A stretch of 64,000 nt of DNA from Lithodes maja. Its lineage: Eukaryota; Arthropoda; Malacostraca; Decapoda; Lithodidae. Location: positions 87,001 to 151,000 of the forward strand of contig JBAKBP010001575.1 of the NCBI GenBank assembly GCA_037953745.1, written 5' to 3'. The notes under the pieces are model-generated. The model was not told the DNA's origin. It searched no databases and worked only from the letters and a program-made list of their open reading frames with translations. Made by a program: the position numbers and the translations under genes. Shown here piece after piece: positions 1 to 10,797 of the stretch. Within the stretch, counting starts at the first letter, position 1. Every line of letters starts with the position of its first letter.

Positions 1-2811
1 ACGAACCTCCGCGCCCGGATGGTTACCGGTAGCAACACCCCTAGAGGATCGAACACACTCGCGGTTAGACTTAAAGCCTCGCGTTTTGTAACCAATGCAG
101 GGCTACTTCCGCGGCAATTAACCTGTAACATATCCTTATCAGTTAGCCACTCAACGCCAAGTACCTTAACCCCGTCATGTTTGGCGGAAGCTATACCCTT
201 CAGGTGCAACAGTTCCCGCAAACTCTCATTATTTGTGACCCACTCACGTAAAGACAGGTTAGCGCTGGAAAATATTCTACGGGCATCCCAACATTGTTGT
301 TGCAAATCACTTGCATCATCACCAGTCCCCTGTAAGTTATCAATATACAACCCCCTTTTTAGCTTATTAACTATTTCACTGTTCTCCTGTATCATAGACA
401 GGTGTTTTTGAATGGTAGCATTAAGGAGGAACTGGGAACAGGTGGCCTCGAACAGAACTGCACGGAACCGGTAGACAATGTAAGGACTTGCAACATCCAA
501 GGGATCAACGGGCCACAGAAACCTAGTAGCATCCCTATCCTTATCACTCAACCCCACCATGAGAAATGCTTTCTCAATATCACTCACCCAGGCAAATTGA
601 TGGCATCTAAAGCGCAGAAGCACCTGGATGAGGTCAGCCACTAGCGATGGACCTGTATGGAGACAGTAATTCAGACTGAACGCCTTCTCGTCCATCCTAG
701 CCGAACAGTCAAACACTATCCGTACAGGCGTAGTAACACTATCCTTGGTAATTCCATGGTGAGCTAAGTAGTGAATGGGATGACCAGCTTGATTCCTGTT
801 TTCTACCCTTTCAATAAACCCCGTTTCTGATTATCCAGAACCTTTGTATACTGTTGGCAGTAGTTGGGATCTTTTATAAACATACGCTGCAAGCCTCTCA
901 TTCTGCCCAGGGCTAACTTAAAGTTATCAGGTAATTTATCTATGTTATCTCTCCACGGCAGTTCCACTATATACTGTCCCTGTGCTTCCGAATACTGTAC
1001 CGTTTCAGAAAATCTATTTAAGACTTTCTCCCCACCCTTACCAGTCTCATTAGGACTTATACCAATATGTTCCAAGTCCCAGAGAGCTGTCAGATCCTTT
1101 AATTCTGGAGAATTCCTGCCAATATCTTCCTGTATCTCCACTAAAGGGTCTACTGCTAACTTAAGAACAGTGACTAACTCTACATGGGTCTCTTCTATAT
1201 CTGACTGATAAGTGCCACTCAGTGCATAACCATAAATTGTGGGTAACATAACTATACTTCCTTCCCTGACATAGCCTGAATGTACAAAGTGGTAATAAAA
1301 GTCCGCCCCAATCAATAACCCTATCATATCTCCATCAGTGATCAGGTGATCGGCTAATTTGTAACCCCGAGCCTTGATAGCATTTACCTCCATCACTAAT
1401 CCTCTCCCTGGTTTGTATACTGGTAACTCCTCCACCACAACGGCTCTCACTTTACGCGCCCTTCTTCTGTGATGATAGGTTAACTCTACTATTTCATACT
1501 CAGTACTACCCAGTGAGCCAGTAAATCCCTGGAGCCTTAGCTGTTCCATAGTGACCCTAACGTAATCAAGCTGCGATAAAGCAGAGCGCAAGATGAAGGT
1601 ACGTTGTGAACATTGGTCCAACAAAGCTCTTACTTTACTGGTATGACCGTTTCTGTCGGTCAAGGGAATCTAAATGGTAGGTAACAACACTGCATTACGG
1701 CCCGAAGCCACAGACATGGTCACTGTTAGTTCAGGGGCTGCTGGTTGTCCAGTTTGTTGAAGGCGTGGCGTCGGACACAAATAATTAAAATGTTTCTATT
1801 GGCAGAATCGGCACGGCCTAATTTTAGGATTAGTACACCCCTGGCTGCCAGGTTCTGACGACAGGCACCCGACGCACAATTTCAACTGCCTTGCTCTATT
1901 GGCCTTGGCCGGACTGTTCTTGAATTTTGCACACTTTGCCCAAAAATGTCCTGTCTTTAAACACAACTTACATCGATACTTCTGCTTGGTATCGGGTTTC
2001 TGATACACCGCATATGCTGCTGTGGCGGTCGCCCCAAACTGTTCTAGTGGATTATGTCTACTTTCTAGATTGCACACTTCAGTCTTAAAACACACGAACA
2101 TATTCATCCACATCCAGCCAGTTGTCCTTTAATTCACGCTTAATCACTTCAGAGAGTGCACTAGGAAGTTTATTATGCAACAGTACTGCACACATTTCAC
2201 TTACTGTTACATCCATAGAGCGTAATGACTCTAACGCACACTCAAATGACGCGGAAAAATCTTTCAGAGCACTGACCTCCTGGCTAGGATGCGGGAGATT
2301 ACACAGTTTCGCTATGTGAGCTGCTTTGATGCGATCCTTTTGACCATAACTGTTTTTCAGTATAGTGACCGCTGGTTCATAACTTGCAGCGACCAAACTA
2401 AACCCACCAACAATTTGTCGAGCCTCACCACTAAGTTGTCCCTTTAGATACGTAAATTTCTGAATGTCAGTTAAGTCTGTTTGGGAGTGGACACTACAAT
2501 CAAAGAGCTCCCAGAGACCCACCAACTGTGTTGGATCCCCGTCAAAAACTGGCAACTTCAGGGAGGGTAGATTAATACCCTTCTGTTTCCTACTTGCTGC
2601 ACTATCATTAGATCTACCAGTAGTGGTTGTCTGTAGAGCATTATCTAACTCAGCTAACTGACTGTTTACTTGATTAACATACTGCATATCTTTCACCATC
2701 TCCTCCTCTAACTGATCATCTGAATATAAGCTATACAACTCTACGGTATACGACTTGATATCAGCTAGGGCCTTTTCTAAAGTTATTTTCACACACTTTA
2801 CATAATGCAGT
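1..2811 (-). pseudogene. BEL-1 gag-protease-RT, downstream part (BEL/Pao)
   Basis: Polyprotein of a BEL/Pao LTR retrotransposon read on the minus strand. From 2811 downward it encodes gag, cysteine/histidine-rich nucleic-acid-binding motifs (about 1990-1800), a Pao-type aspartic protease around LLDQCSQ (about 1630-1600), and the start of reverse transcriptase (DIEKAF near 570, YIDN near 340); it leaves the window at position 1. Comparison with BEL-2 at 49492-52260 shows what is broken: one extra T near 2090 shifts the frame, CAG codons have become TAG near 1796 and 1671, and a short deletion lies near 805. The first part of gag is displaced to 14336-14443 by the Gmr1-A insertion. It is a dead copy, and identification as BEL/Pao is firm from domain order and the close second copy. 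Confidence 0.88.
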
Positions 2812-4503
2812 TGTGACGCCTCCCGGTGTTAACAGAATGGTTGCGTGGGGCATTGCAGCTCGCTAGCGCTCGCCAGGATGGGGGGATAGGCTACAGTTGT
2901 CCTAGAATGATCTGCTTTATTTCATTAGGGTCGTGTTGCCACAGACAGTCTAGAAATGGTCTTTGTTTTGGTCTGTGACCGCGCCTTATATTTTATATTC
3001 GCTATAATATAAATGTTGCTTGTGTGGGAGGCGAGCGAGAGAGGGTGAGGGAGTACACCTGGCAGCGGGGTGAGCTATGACGCGGCTCGCTTGGGCGCTG
3101 ACGGCGTTGGCGGCCGGGTGGTCAACTAGTCCCTTCCCGTCGCAGCCTCATGTTTTTTACCAGCTCAGAGCTTGCCTGACACGCGTATCGCCTACATCCT
3201 TTGCAATTCTGTCCCCCATACTCGCCACTTTGCCTACTATTTCTCTCTCTCGACTTCTCCTTTCTCATTCTCTAATCTTTATTAAACTCAACATCCCTTC
3301 TGGTTTCAGCATAGACGTTCACCGTCGACCAGTCGTATTGTACGCGAAGCTCTCAGAGATTTCCATGTATTAGGCTTTATTGAGGTTTTTGAGAGACGGA
3401 CTTTTCCGTATGTGTCCTCTCTCGGGAAGGTTGTAGACCGGTATATGTCTCCCTGGCAAGGTGTTGAGTGATTCTGCTTGGTTATCTAAAGCTAGACTGG
3501 GGGTAAGGTTACTGTGTCGTTGTCTCCGATGTGTGCAGTGTTAGCTAAGCCCTGCACGACATCGACAGGTACTGTGGGAGCCTAAGTTGTCTTCGGGTGG
3601 GTTTACTTTGCGAGCACAGCGCTGTGGTGTGAGAGGGCCATAGCCTATCCCTCACAACATAGTGCTGCCTCTTTGTGTTGACTTCTGAGGGATCGCCAGG
3701 ATAGAACTAGGTACTAGAGACCTAGATTTATCAAGAGAGCATCCCCGTCATATAACGTAATCGTCATTATACCACCTTCGGACAACGTTAGGCTACGAGC
3801 CGCATGCTCGCCCATTGTTGCCCTGCCTTGATACCCCAGCTAGACTTTATGAACTGAGCAGACACTGGTTAGAGATAAGCCCCCATTATTATATGTATGC
3901 AACATTATTATTTACTGCACTTTTGAGCCGAGGTTGTTGTTGAGTTGCACAACCCTAGTAGGCTGTTGCGTTGTGTCACGAAGCATTTCTTTAGTTGTCG
4001 AGCATTACTACCTTTGCGCAGTCTTTATTATTCGCCTGCCTATTATTACTATATGTCCTAGTATTTATTGTGACCCGTATTCTGCATTATAATTGTTCAA
4101 GATTCTTTACGAACATCTTCCCTGCATCAGACTTATTTCAGAAGTTTCCAGTTGATGTTGCAGGACTAGCATTGCACTTTCTTTAATACAGGAGTGCCAG
4201 TTATTTGAGTATCTACCGTAACGTTAATTAATCACGTTAACTATCTTTTCTTTGTGTAACCTAATCGAGTAATCTTTTACTGTTTGAGAATAGGCTGTTT
4301 CATCGAGCGTCAGCCTAGTGTGTGTGCACCAGTTACCGAGTCATAGGATACCTCGTTGTCCAGGCACGACTCAGGGCGGTAATGGTGTTTTGTTTTCCAG
4401 TGTTTAAGGCAGGGGTTGGATCTAGTGTTACCGTTGTTGCATTTTGCCATTATCTAGTCCAATGTTGAAGAGCCCTGTGTCTTTGAGAACCTGGATCGTA
4501 ACA
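2812..4503 (+). repeat. Gmr1-A 5' LTR
   Basis: 1692-bp LTR beginning TGTGACGCCTCC and ending GGATCGTAACA. It is repeated nearly identically at 10798-12079 plus 13926-14335. An AT-rich stretch near 2988-3013 (GCTATAATATAAATG) is a plausible TATA region. A 98-codon open frame at 3077-3373 also occurs in the other LTR, but the two LTRs of one insertion start out identical, so this is no evidence of function. Confidence 0.93.
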
Positions 4504-4505
4504 AA

Positions 4506-4520
4506 TGGCGACCTAGCTCA
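4506..4520 (+). promoter_or_regulatory. Gmr1-A primer binding site
   Basis: TGGCGACCTAGCTCA begins two bases after the 5' LTR. TGG is the complement of a tRNA 3' CCA end. The first eight bases, TGGCGACC, are identical in Gmr1-B (minus strand at 47675). From memory this matches the tRNA-Arg type site of mdg1/412-like elements; the tRNA identity is not proven here. Confidence 0.7.
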
Positions 4521-4721
4521 GGATCTTGTGAACTAAGAGATAATTGCAGGATTGTTGTGGTCATTTGTTTTATTGAGGAATATAGTGGGCACGTTAATTT
4601 TTTTTTGGCAAAGTAGTATAGCACTTGAGTCTTCAGACATTTTTGGCAAGTGAATAGTGCTACATAAGAGTTTGGGGTACTTCTTTTCTGAATATTGTGG
4701 TGAGAAATTTTTGAGAGCATC

Positions 4722-6694
4722 ATGTCTTATACCGGATCAGAGGAGAATGGAGACACAGTACGTAATGTCGAAACTGAGGAACAGCAGCATGATGAAAGGG
4801 TTAATCGGGTGAATTGTGAGGAGGATGCTAGGATATTTTTGCAATGGCCTGTTACTGCCGAGCGGTTGGAGGGTATGGATCGGTACGGTCTTCAATGCCT
4901 GGCCACAGCTATCGGTCATGCGGTTACTAGCAGCATGACCAGGGATAACTTGATAACGTGTGTACTGGGCAGGGTGACTGGTGAGCGAGATGGGTTGAGT
5001 GCTCAGAGCCCTTCGGCCATGCTTCCCCTACACTCGACTCCCAGCCATCCCAGTAGTTTGCCGACCCCGGGTACGCTTCCGCAGTTGGGTGGTGACTGGC
5101 AGGGTGGGTTGCCCCTGGGGGGACCACCGGTAATTTCAAACATTGTAGCACCTTCACCTCCTCAAGGGTTAACTCCAAAATTATTGCTTCAGCTCGAATT
5201 AGCTAAGCTTCAGCAGCAACAAAGGGCATGTGAGCTTCAGCAGCAATTAGAATTAGCCAGGATAGAAGAGAGAAAAACTATCAGTCAAGCAAAAATCCAA
5301 GCTGAGTCGACTAGGTACTGTGCCGACATGGACGTAGAGAAGTCGCGAGTAGAGACAACGGGACAGCGACTTGGGGCTGGTAACCGTGTTCATGAGCAGT
5401 TTCTCTCGCACTTATTGAAACTGGTTCCGGTGTTTGATGAGAGTGGTGTAACAGAATTTTTCACACGCTTTGAGAAGTGCCAGGAACACCAGTGGCCAGA
5501 GAATAAATGGGCAGCACTTGTATCCTCTAGATTAATAGGCAAGGGTCTTAAAGCCTACGATGCGTTGCCTATAGAGTCTTGTATTATCTATGAGGAACTC
5601 AAGGAGGCTGTCCTGAGAGCATACGAACTACAACCAGAGACGTACAGGTTGAAGTTCCGGGTGTGTTACCAAGGGTCGGGAGAGCACCTTTTTTGGAGCA
5701 TGCCCGGGAGCTGTCCGATGCTTTTGGGAATTGGCTGAGGTCGGAGAAAGCTACTACGTTTGACGACATTAAACAGTTGGTGCTTTTAGAGCAGTTTTTC
5801 AAATGCACGGGCGGCGACCTGACGTTAAACCTTAAAGAAAAGCAACCAAAAACTCTACAGGAGGCAGCTGAGATGGCTGACCTCCGGCTATCACTAATTC
5901 GTGGGTGCGGGTCTGCCCAGCGTAGTGAGGCAGGTAACAAGGGGCGTGACGCCCCACCCCCCCGAGTTAGTGATATACCTTATGCAAACAAGTACAAGAG
6001 CCATGATACCAAGACTGACCACAAGACTAGCACCGTCCCATTTAAGAAGGGGCCGGGCCCTTCCCAGTACCAAGGGAAGCCTAAAGGGGAGTTGGAGTGT
6101 TATCATTGTCATAAAAAGGGGCACTTTGCAAGAGTCTGTCCTAGCAAACCACCTACAGCAGCTGTGTCTTTGGCCTGCAACATTGGTGTGTCTCCGAAGT
6201 CATCTGAGTTTGCCCGGGGCAGTTCGTCAGAGGCTGAGGCACAGCCAATGCAGAAGCACCTGGGAGGCTCGAACCCTGCTCAGGATGTTTTTTGCGACCA
6301 TAGAGGGCGGGGTTGCGTGATGTGGGCGGGGCGCAAGCATGGAGTAGAGGTCTTGCGCGATACAGGTGCTTCCCAGACTCTGATGAAAAACTTGACTGGC
6401 TACCCTATAAACGCGGCTCGGGTGGTGGTGGTGCAGGGTATTAATGCAACTCGGTCATACCCACTGGTGCGGTTGGAGTTGGAGATGGATGGTGTGGCAC
6501 GTGAATTGGATGTCGGGATTGTGGAGAAACTGCCAGTGGAGGGCGTCGACCTTCTTCTCGGCAACGACTTTGCAATGCCCGCTTCTGAGGTTCTACCCTT
6601 AGTCGTTGCCGAGAGGCCGGCCGACGTGAGTAGGGAAGAGCAAGAGTGGGTCGAGCGGTGCCAGACACAACCCATGGCATGTCTTGTCACCTGA
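4722..6694 (+). pseudogene. Gmr1-A gag and aspartic protease (frameshifted)
   Basis: Structural gag and protease of Gmr1-A. The ATG at 4722 follows about 215 bp of leader. A Gln-rich probable coiled coil lies around residues 155-190, followed by the gag core. A CCHC zinc knuckle (CYHCHKKGHFARVC) is at about 6097-6138 and a retropepsin active site DTGASQT at about 6358. Against the Gmr1-B frame, one base is missing in the G run near 5661, so the frame moves from the one starting at 4722 to the one ending at 6694. The terminal TGA (6692-6694) stands where Gmr1-B has an Arg codon, consistent with CGA to TGA at a CpG; the same frame then runs on into integrase. Without these two lesions gag-pol would be one long frame, as in Gmr1-B. 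Confidence 0.87.
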
Positions 6695-9600
6695 GCTCGG
6701 GCAGCTAAAGTGTCACAGCCTAGTCCTCCGTCTTCAGACCAGCGGAGGAACGATCAACAGGAGGAGGCTAAAGCTGGAGTTGGTTTTAAGAGTTTTGACT
6801 CGGCGGCTCTCCTGGGTGATTCAGTATTAGCACCATTACTTAATTCTGGAGTAGCCCCTGGGCCTGTCATCGAGAGTGACGAGGCTGGGCATGACGAGTC
6901 TCCACGACAGCAACGTTATGTACATCGAGAGAGACAGAGGGAGCAGCCCAGTATCGGGGAAGGTCATGCATTGCTCCGGGAGCAGTTAGATCGCTTGGCA
7001 CCCTCAGATATACGTCGGTTGCAACTAGAGGACCCTGAGCTCCAAACGTGTGCTAGTGGAGCTGTAGAGCTCGACGAGGACGGTGATGCACAGCCAGGAG
7101 ATTTTTTTTATTTAGAAGGCATCCTCTATAGGCATTTTCAAGACCCTAAACGTAGTTGGCAAGAGGGGTCCGGAGTAGTGGACCAGTTGGTGGTGCCACG
7201 GGAGTGCAGGGATAGCCTACTGAGGTTGGCGCATGACATACCACTGGCAGGACATCTAGGAGTGAGAAAAACGGTGGCGGCTTTAGAAAAATTGTTTTGG
7301 TGGCCGGGGTTGAAGGGGCAGGTGGTAACCTGGATAGCAAGGTGTCATACGTGCCAGAGGGTTGGAAAACCTAACCAAACAATTCCGAGAGCCCCGTTGC
7401 ACCCCATTCCTGTCAGTGGACCGCCCTTCAGTAAGGTCATCATTGATATGGTCGGACCCCTAACCCCTACTAGTGCCGGTAATAAATTTCTATTAACTAT
7501 CATGGATGTGGCCACTCGTTATCCTGATGCATATCCAATGAGAAATGGCACAGCGAAAACTGTTGTCCGGAACCTGCTCTTGTATTGCTCGCAGTATGGT
7601 TACCCGCAAGAGGTGCAATCGGACCAAGGTTCTAATTTTACCTCTAATCTGTTCAAACAAACTATGATTCAGCATGGCATCAGCACTGTCGTCTCTTCTG
7701 CGTATCACCCGGAGAGTCAAGGGGTGTTGGAGAGGTGGCACGCCACGCTGAAAAGCATGCTTCGATGTTATTGCGCAGAGAACGGAAAGGATTGGGACCT
7801 TGGTCTGCCGTATGTTTTGTTCGCGGCAAGAGAAGTACCTGGAGAGAGTCTCGGTTTCAGTCCGAATGAGCTTGTTTTCGGGCATCAGGTGAGGGGCCCT
7901 CTCCACATGGTGAAGGAGATTTGGGAGGGTACCGCTAAGCCATGTTCTATGTTGAGATACGTCCTCGAGAGCAGAGAGAGAATGCTTAGAAGTCTGGAGC
8001 TGGCCGGGCGTAATTTGGTGAGTTCGCAGGCCCGTATGAAGGACACGTACGATACTAAGGCGAAACTCCGGGAGTTTCAGGTAGGTCAAGAGGTGTTGGT
8101 CCTGTTGCCTTTGGCAGGTCATCCTCTGGCTGCCAAGTACGCTGGGCCTTATCGGGTGGTGTCAAAGATCTCCGATCTAGATTACCTCGTTGCCACTCCA
8201 GAACGGAAGAAGCGCAACCAACTATGCCATATTAATTTGTTGAAGGAGTATGTGAGGCGCCCACCTGAGTCACTAGCTGTCCCTGTGTTGACCTGCTGCG
8301 GTCATGGTGGAGAAGGAGAGGGGGGCAGCAATGATCAGGTGGATGATAACTGGGATTGTCATGTCTCGGCTGATCAGTGGGCGGGGAATTCGAGCCAATG
8401 TGCGCATGATGCTCTGGCGCACCTGCCGGAGGAACAGCAGGTGGCAGTGCAGCGCCTGTTCGATTCATACCCCACTGTATTTGCCGAGCACCCAGGCCTC
8501 ACTACTCAAGCGGTGCATGACGTCGATGTAGGAGAGCACCCCCCCTTCAAGTCGATACCTTATCAGGTGCCACCCATTAAACTCCCAGCGCTCAGGGATG
8601 AGCTGGAGTATATGCTGGCGAGAGGCTTGATCGAGAAGGGGGCAGTACGGTGGACTTCTCCTGTCACTCTGCAGCCCAAACCTGATGGAAAAGTTCGGTT
8701 CTGCATTGACTTTAGGCGGTTGAACGGGTTGATCCCCACCAATGCATATCCTCTTCCCCGGGTGGATGACAGTGTGGATAAGATCGGGAAAGCAAGGTAC
8801 TTGACCAAGGTAGACCTCGTCAAAGGCTATTGGCAAGTACCACTGTCTGAGCGGGCTAAAGAGGTGTGCGGGTTTGTGGTGGATGGCAGTACTTACCGTT
8901 TCAACGTGATGCCATATGATCTGAAAAATGCACCGGCCACTTTCCAGAGCTTAATGAACGACATTGTAGCAGACATCCCAAACTGTACTGTCTACCTTGA
9001 TGACGTGATCATTTATGACAACGATTTCCAAAGTCACTGTGAGCACATAGAAGCCTTATTTAGTCAACTTAGTAAAGCAGCCTTGGTGGTTAATCTGGGC
9101 AAGTGTGACTTTCTGCAAGCCACGGTGCAGTATCTGGGGTTTGTGGTTGGGTTAGGGCAGGTGAGCCCGCCCCAACAGAAGATACAGGCTATCAACTTGT
9201 TCCCCAGGCCGACCACCAAGCGGCAGATCATGAGATTTTTGGGCATGATTGGGTATTACCGCCGCTTTATAAGAGGCTATTCTACTGTGTTAGCTCCTTT
9301 GACAGATCTACTAGCCAAAGATAAAAAGTTCCGCTGGGCACCTGAGTGTGAGCAGGCGTTTCGAGTAGTTAAACACCTTTTATGCACTCACCCTATCCTC
9401 AGGGCCCCGGACTTTGAACGACCATTTCAGTTGGCGACTGATGCCAGCGGAGTAGGGGCTGGTGCCGTACTTTTGCAGACAGACAAGGAAGGTCTTGAGC
9501 ATCCAGTCAGTTTCTTTTCAAAGAAATTTAATTCAGCACAGAAAAACTATTCGGTTGTTGAAAAGGAACTGCTGGCAATCGTGTTAGCGCTCAGACACTT

Positions 9601-9808
9601 TGAGGTCTATGTTCCTGCCTATGGGCCAGTCGTGGTTGTGTATACCGACCACCACCCGCTTAAATTCCTCAATCAATTCCACAACCGGAATATGAGGCTG
9701 ACCAGATGGTTGCTCATGTTGCAAGAGTACAACTTAGACATTCGCCATATTGCCGGTTGTGAGAATGTGATTGCGGACTGTTTGTCGCGGGTGGAGGATC
9801 CGGGGTAG
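6695..9808 (+). CDS. Gmr1-A integrase-RT-RNase H polyprotein
   Basis: Open frame of 1032 codons from an internal ATG at 6710; it is really the continuation of gag-pol past the 6692 stop. Domain order by residue of the 1032: H2C2 zinc finger (H175, H182, C212, C215); integrase core D246, D305, E341 (DD35E spacing); integrase C-terminal region to about 520; reverse transcriptase with FCIDFRRLNG near 664 and YLDD at 762-765; RNase H with D911, E951-E953 and D979. Integrase therefore precedes RT, the reverse of ordinary Ty3/Gypsy. One RT position looks damaged: MPYDLKNAP near 737 has Asp where Gmr1-B has Gly. The stop at 9808 follows a C-terminus shared with Gmr1-B (CLSRVEDPG versus CLSRVDDPR). 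Confidence 0.93.
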   Translation, partial: ARAAKVSQPSPPSSDQRRNDQQEEAKAGVGFKSFDSAALLGDSVLAPLLNSGVAPGPVIESDEAGHDESPRQQRYVHRERQREQPSIGEGHALLREQLDRLAPSDIRRLQLEDPELQTCASGAVELDEDGDAQPGDFFYLEGILYRHFQDPKRSWQEGSGVVDQLVVPRECRDSLLRLAHDIPLAGHLGVRKTVAALEKLFWWPGLKGQVVTWIARCHTCQRVGKPNQTIPRAPLHPIPVSGPPFSKVIIDMVGPLTPTSAGNKFLLTIMDVATRYPDAYPMRNGTAKTVVRNLLLYCSQYGYPQEVQSDQGSNFTSNLFKQTMIQHGISTVVSSAYHPESQGVLERWHATLKSMLRCYCAENGKDWDLGLPYVLFAAREVPGESLGFSPNELVFGHQVRGPLHMVKEIWEGTAKPCSMLRYVLESRERMLRSLELAGRNLVSSQARMKDTYDTKAKLREFQVGQEVLVLLPLAGHPLAAKYAGPYRVVSKISDLDYLVATPERKKRNQLCHINLLKEYVRRPPESLAVPVLTCCGHGGEGEGGSNDQVDDNWDCHVSADQWAGNSSQCAHDALAHLPEEQQVAVQRLFDSYPTVFAEHPGLTTQAVHDVDVGEHPPFKSIPYQVPPIKLPALRDELEYMLARGLIEKGAVRWTSPVTLQPKPDGKVRFCIDFRRLNGLIPTNAYPLPRVDDSVDKIGKARYLTKVDLVKGYWQVPLSERAKEVCGFVVDGSTYRFNVMPYDLKNAPATFQSLMNDIVADIPNCTVYLDDVIIYDNDFQSHCEHIEALFSQLSKAALVVNLGKCDFLQATVQYLGFVVGLGQVSPPQQKIQAINLFPRPTTKRQIMRFLGMIGYYRRFIRGYSTVLAPLTDLLAKDKKFRWAPECEQAFRVVKHLLCTHPILRAPDFERPFQLATDASGVGAGAVLLQTDKEGLEHPVSFFSKKFNSAQKNYSVVEKELLAIVLALRHFEVYVPAYGPVVVVYTDHHPLKFLNQFHNRNMRLTRWLLMLQEYNLDIRHIAGCENVIADCLSRVEDPG

Positions 9809-10049
9809 GCTACCACAGTATGTTGGTATAGCCTCCTGTCTTGGCTCGCGGTGTATTTTTGCGCTGGTTACTCAGTTACTTGTTCGTCAAGGGGAATCCA
9901 CGCAATGCGAGCTAAGCTCATTATTATCGCGCCTCCTTAACTGGGAATGTATTGCGTGAAATGAATGTTAAGTGTTTTATGTACTGTTGGAATGGCTGTG
10001 GATGTGTGTGTAGTCTGTATTTTAGCCAATTGGCGACATCGGCAACGAA

Positions 10050-10349
10050 GGCTTAGGGTGGATCTGTATGGTACCATTCTCACTATAGACGGTACCGTCT
10101 CGCCCGAAGGCTTAGGTAGCCATCAGCTTAGGTGAACCATATGATACCCATCTCGCCTTGTACCATTTTTGCCAACCCCAGATGGGACGTCACAACGTCG
10201 TCCACTTATTCCAGGTACCTATTTACAGCTAGGTGAACTGAGGCTAACACATGAAAGGAGACAAGCCCAATTTGTCTCCGCCCGGCCGGGGGATTGAACC
10301 CCCGACCCCTCGTGTGTGAGACGAGAGCTCTACCTACTAGGCTACGGGC
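10050..10349 (-). repeat. tRNA-derived SINE inside Gmr1-A
   Basis: On the minus strand a tRNA-like head (10349-10280) is followed by a body containing GGAGACA...TGTCTCC inverted words and a block reading TTCACCTAGCTGTAAATAG. The head has a good A box (TAGCCTAGTAGG) and B box (GTTCAATCC). The anticodon loop would read CAC, as in tRNA-Val. The acceptor pairs only GCCCG with CGGGC and the T stem is imperfect, so this is a SINE head or pseudo-tRNA rather than a working gene. The left boundary is approximate. Confidence 0.65.
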
Positions 10350-10702
10350 TGGTGCTTGTTGGCTCGCGTGTGTAGCATCAGCGTAGGGTCGCAGGGCAGG
10401 AGTTGTTGGCTTTGATTAGAAGAAAATTAGGCTACATCTATAGTAGCCGCCAAAAACAACATTAAAAATAAAATATGAAAAATTAAATAAAAACTCTTTC
10501 TTTTTTATAATTAATTTTAAGATAATATTGTAGCTGAGTACTGAGGGCAGATGATTTTCCCTCAGTAGGCTGTGCTTCTTAAAGCTCGCTCTGGGAGCAC
10601 AATGTTATGCATTAATGTATTATATTTGGGAAGGGTGATAAGATTTTGTTTATATATAAATGTTGTTGTATTTTTTTTTTGAGGAGACTGAGCTTGCATT
10701 CC

Positions 10703-10785
10703 ATGAGTGGCTGAGTGGTTAGGAGTGGCAGATTCTAGCGACATTCTGCCTGTTCAGATATGGGCTCATGGTTGAGTGTCCCATA
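10703..10785 (+). repeat. class II tRNA-like degenerate sequence
   Basis: GAGTGGCTGAGTGGTTAGG resembles the 5' part and A box of tRNA-Ser/Leu. A possible anticodon arm is flanked by GGCAGA and TCTGCC, and ATATGGG pairs with CCCATAT around a mutated T loop (GGTTGAGTGTCCC). The B box is broken, so it is a tRNA relic or SINE head. It sits just before the polypurine tract of Gmr1-A. Confidence 0.45.
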
Positions 10786-10797
10786 TCTTGGGGGGGG
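10786..10797 (+). promoter_or_regulatory. Gmr1-A polypurine tract
   Basis: A G run after CTT, directly abutting the 3' LTR start TGTGACG at 10798. Gmr1-B has the same arrangement on the minus strand (42019-42009). It would prime plus-strand DNA synthesis in the retrotransposon cycle. Confidence 0.8.

Larger units (their letters stand above)
9809..10797 (+). other. Gmr1-A 3' noncoding region
   Basis: About 990 bp between the pol stop and the 3' LTR; the matching stretch in Gmr1-B (42009-42297) is under 300 bp. The part from about 10390 onward resembles Gmr1-B, with shared AAAATTAGGCTA and GCCGCCAAAAA-like words. The excess therefore comes mainly from an inserted tRNA-derived repeat (about 10050-10349) and a second tRNA-like stretch near 10703-10785. 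The region ends in a polypurine tract, CTTGGGGGGGG, directly before the LTR. Confidence 0.7.

Noticed and set aside
3077..3373. 98-codon ORF in both Gmr1-A LTRs as a conserved gene
   Set aside because: The two LTRs of one insertion are copies of each other; about 1% divergence cannot show protein conservation, and no other LTR family shares it.
7493..8122. 209-codon minus-strand ORF inside Gmr1-A pol
   Set aside because: Shadow of the integrase frame; no domain and not kept open in Gmr1-B.
10280..10349. functional tRNA-Val(CAC) gene
   Set aside because: Acceptor and T stems do not pair fully and a SINE-like body follows.
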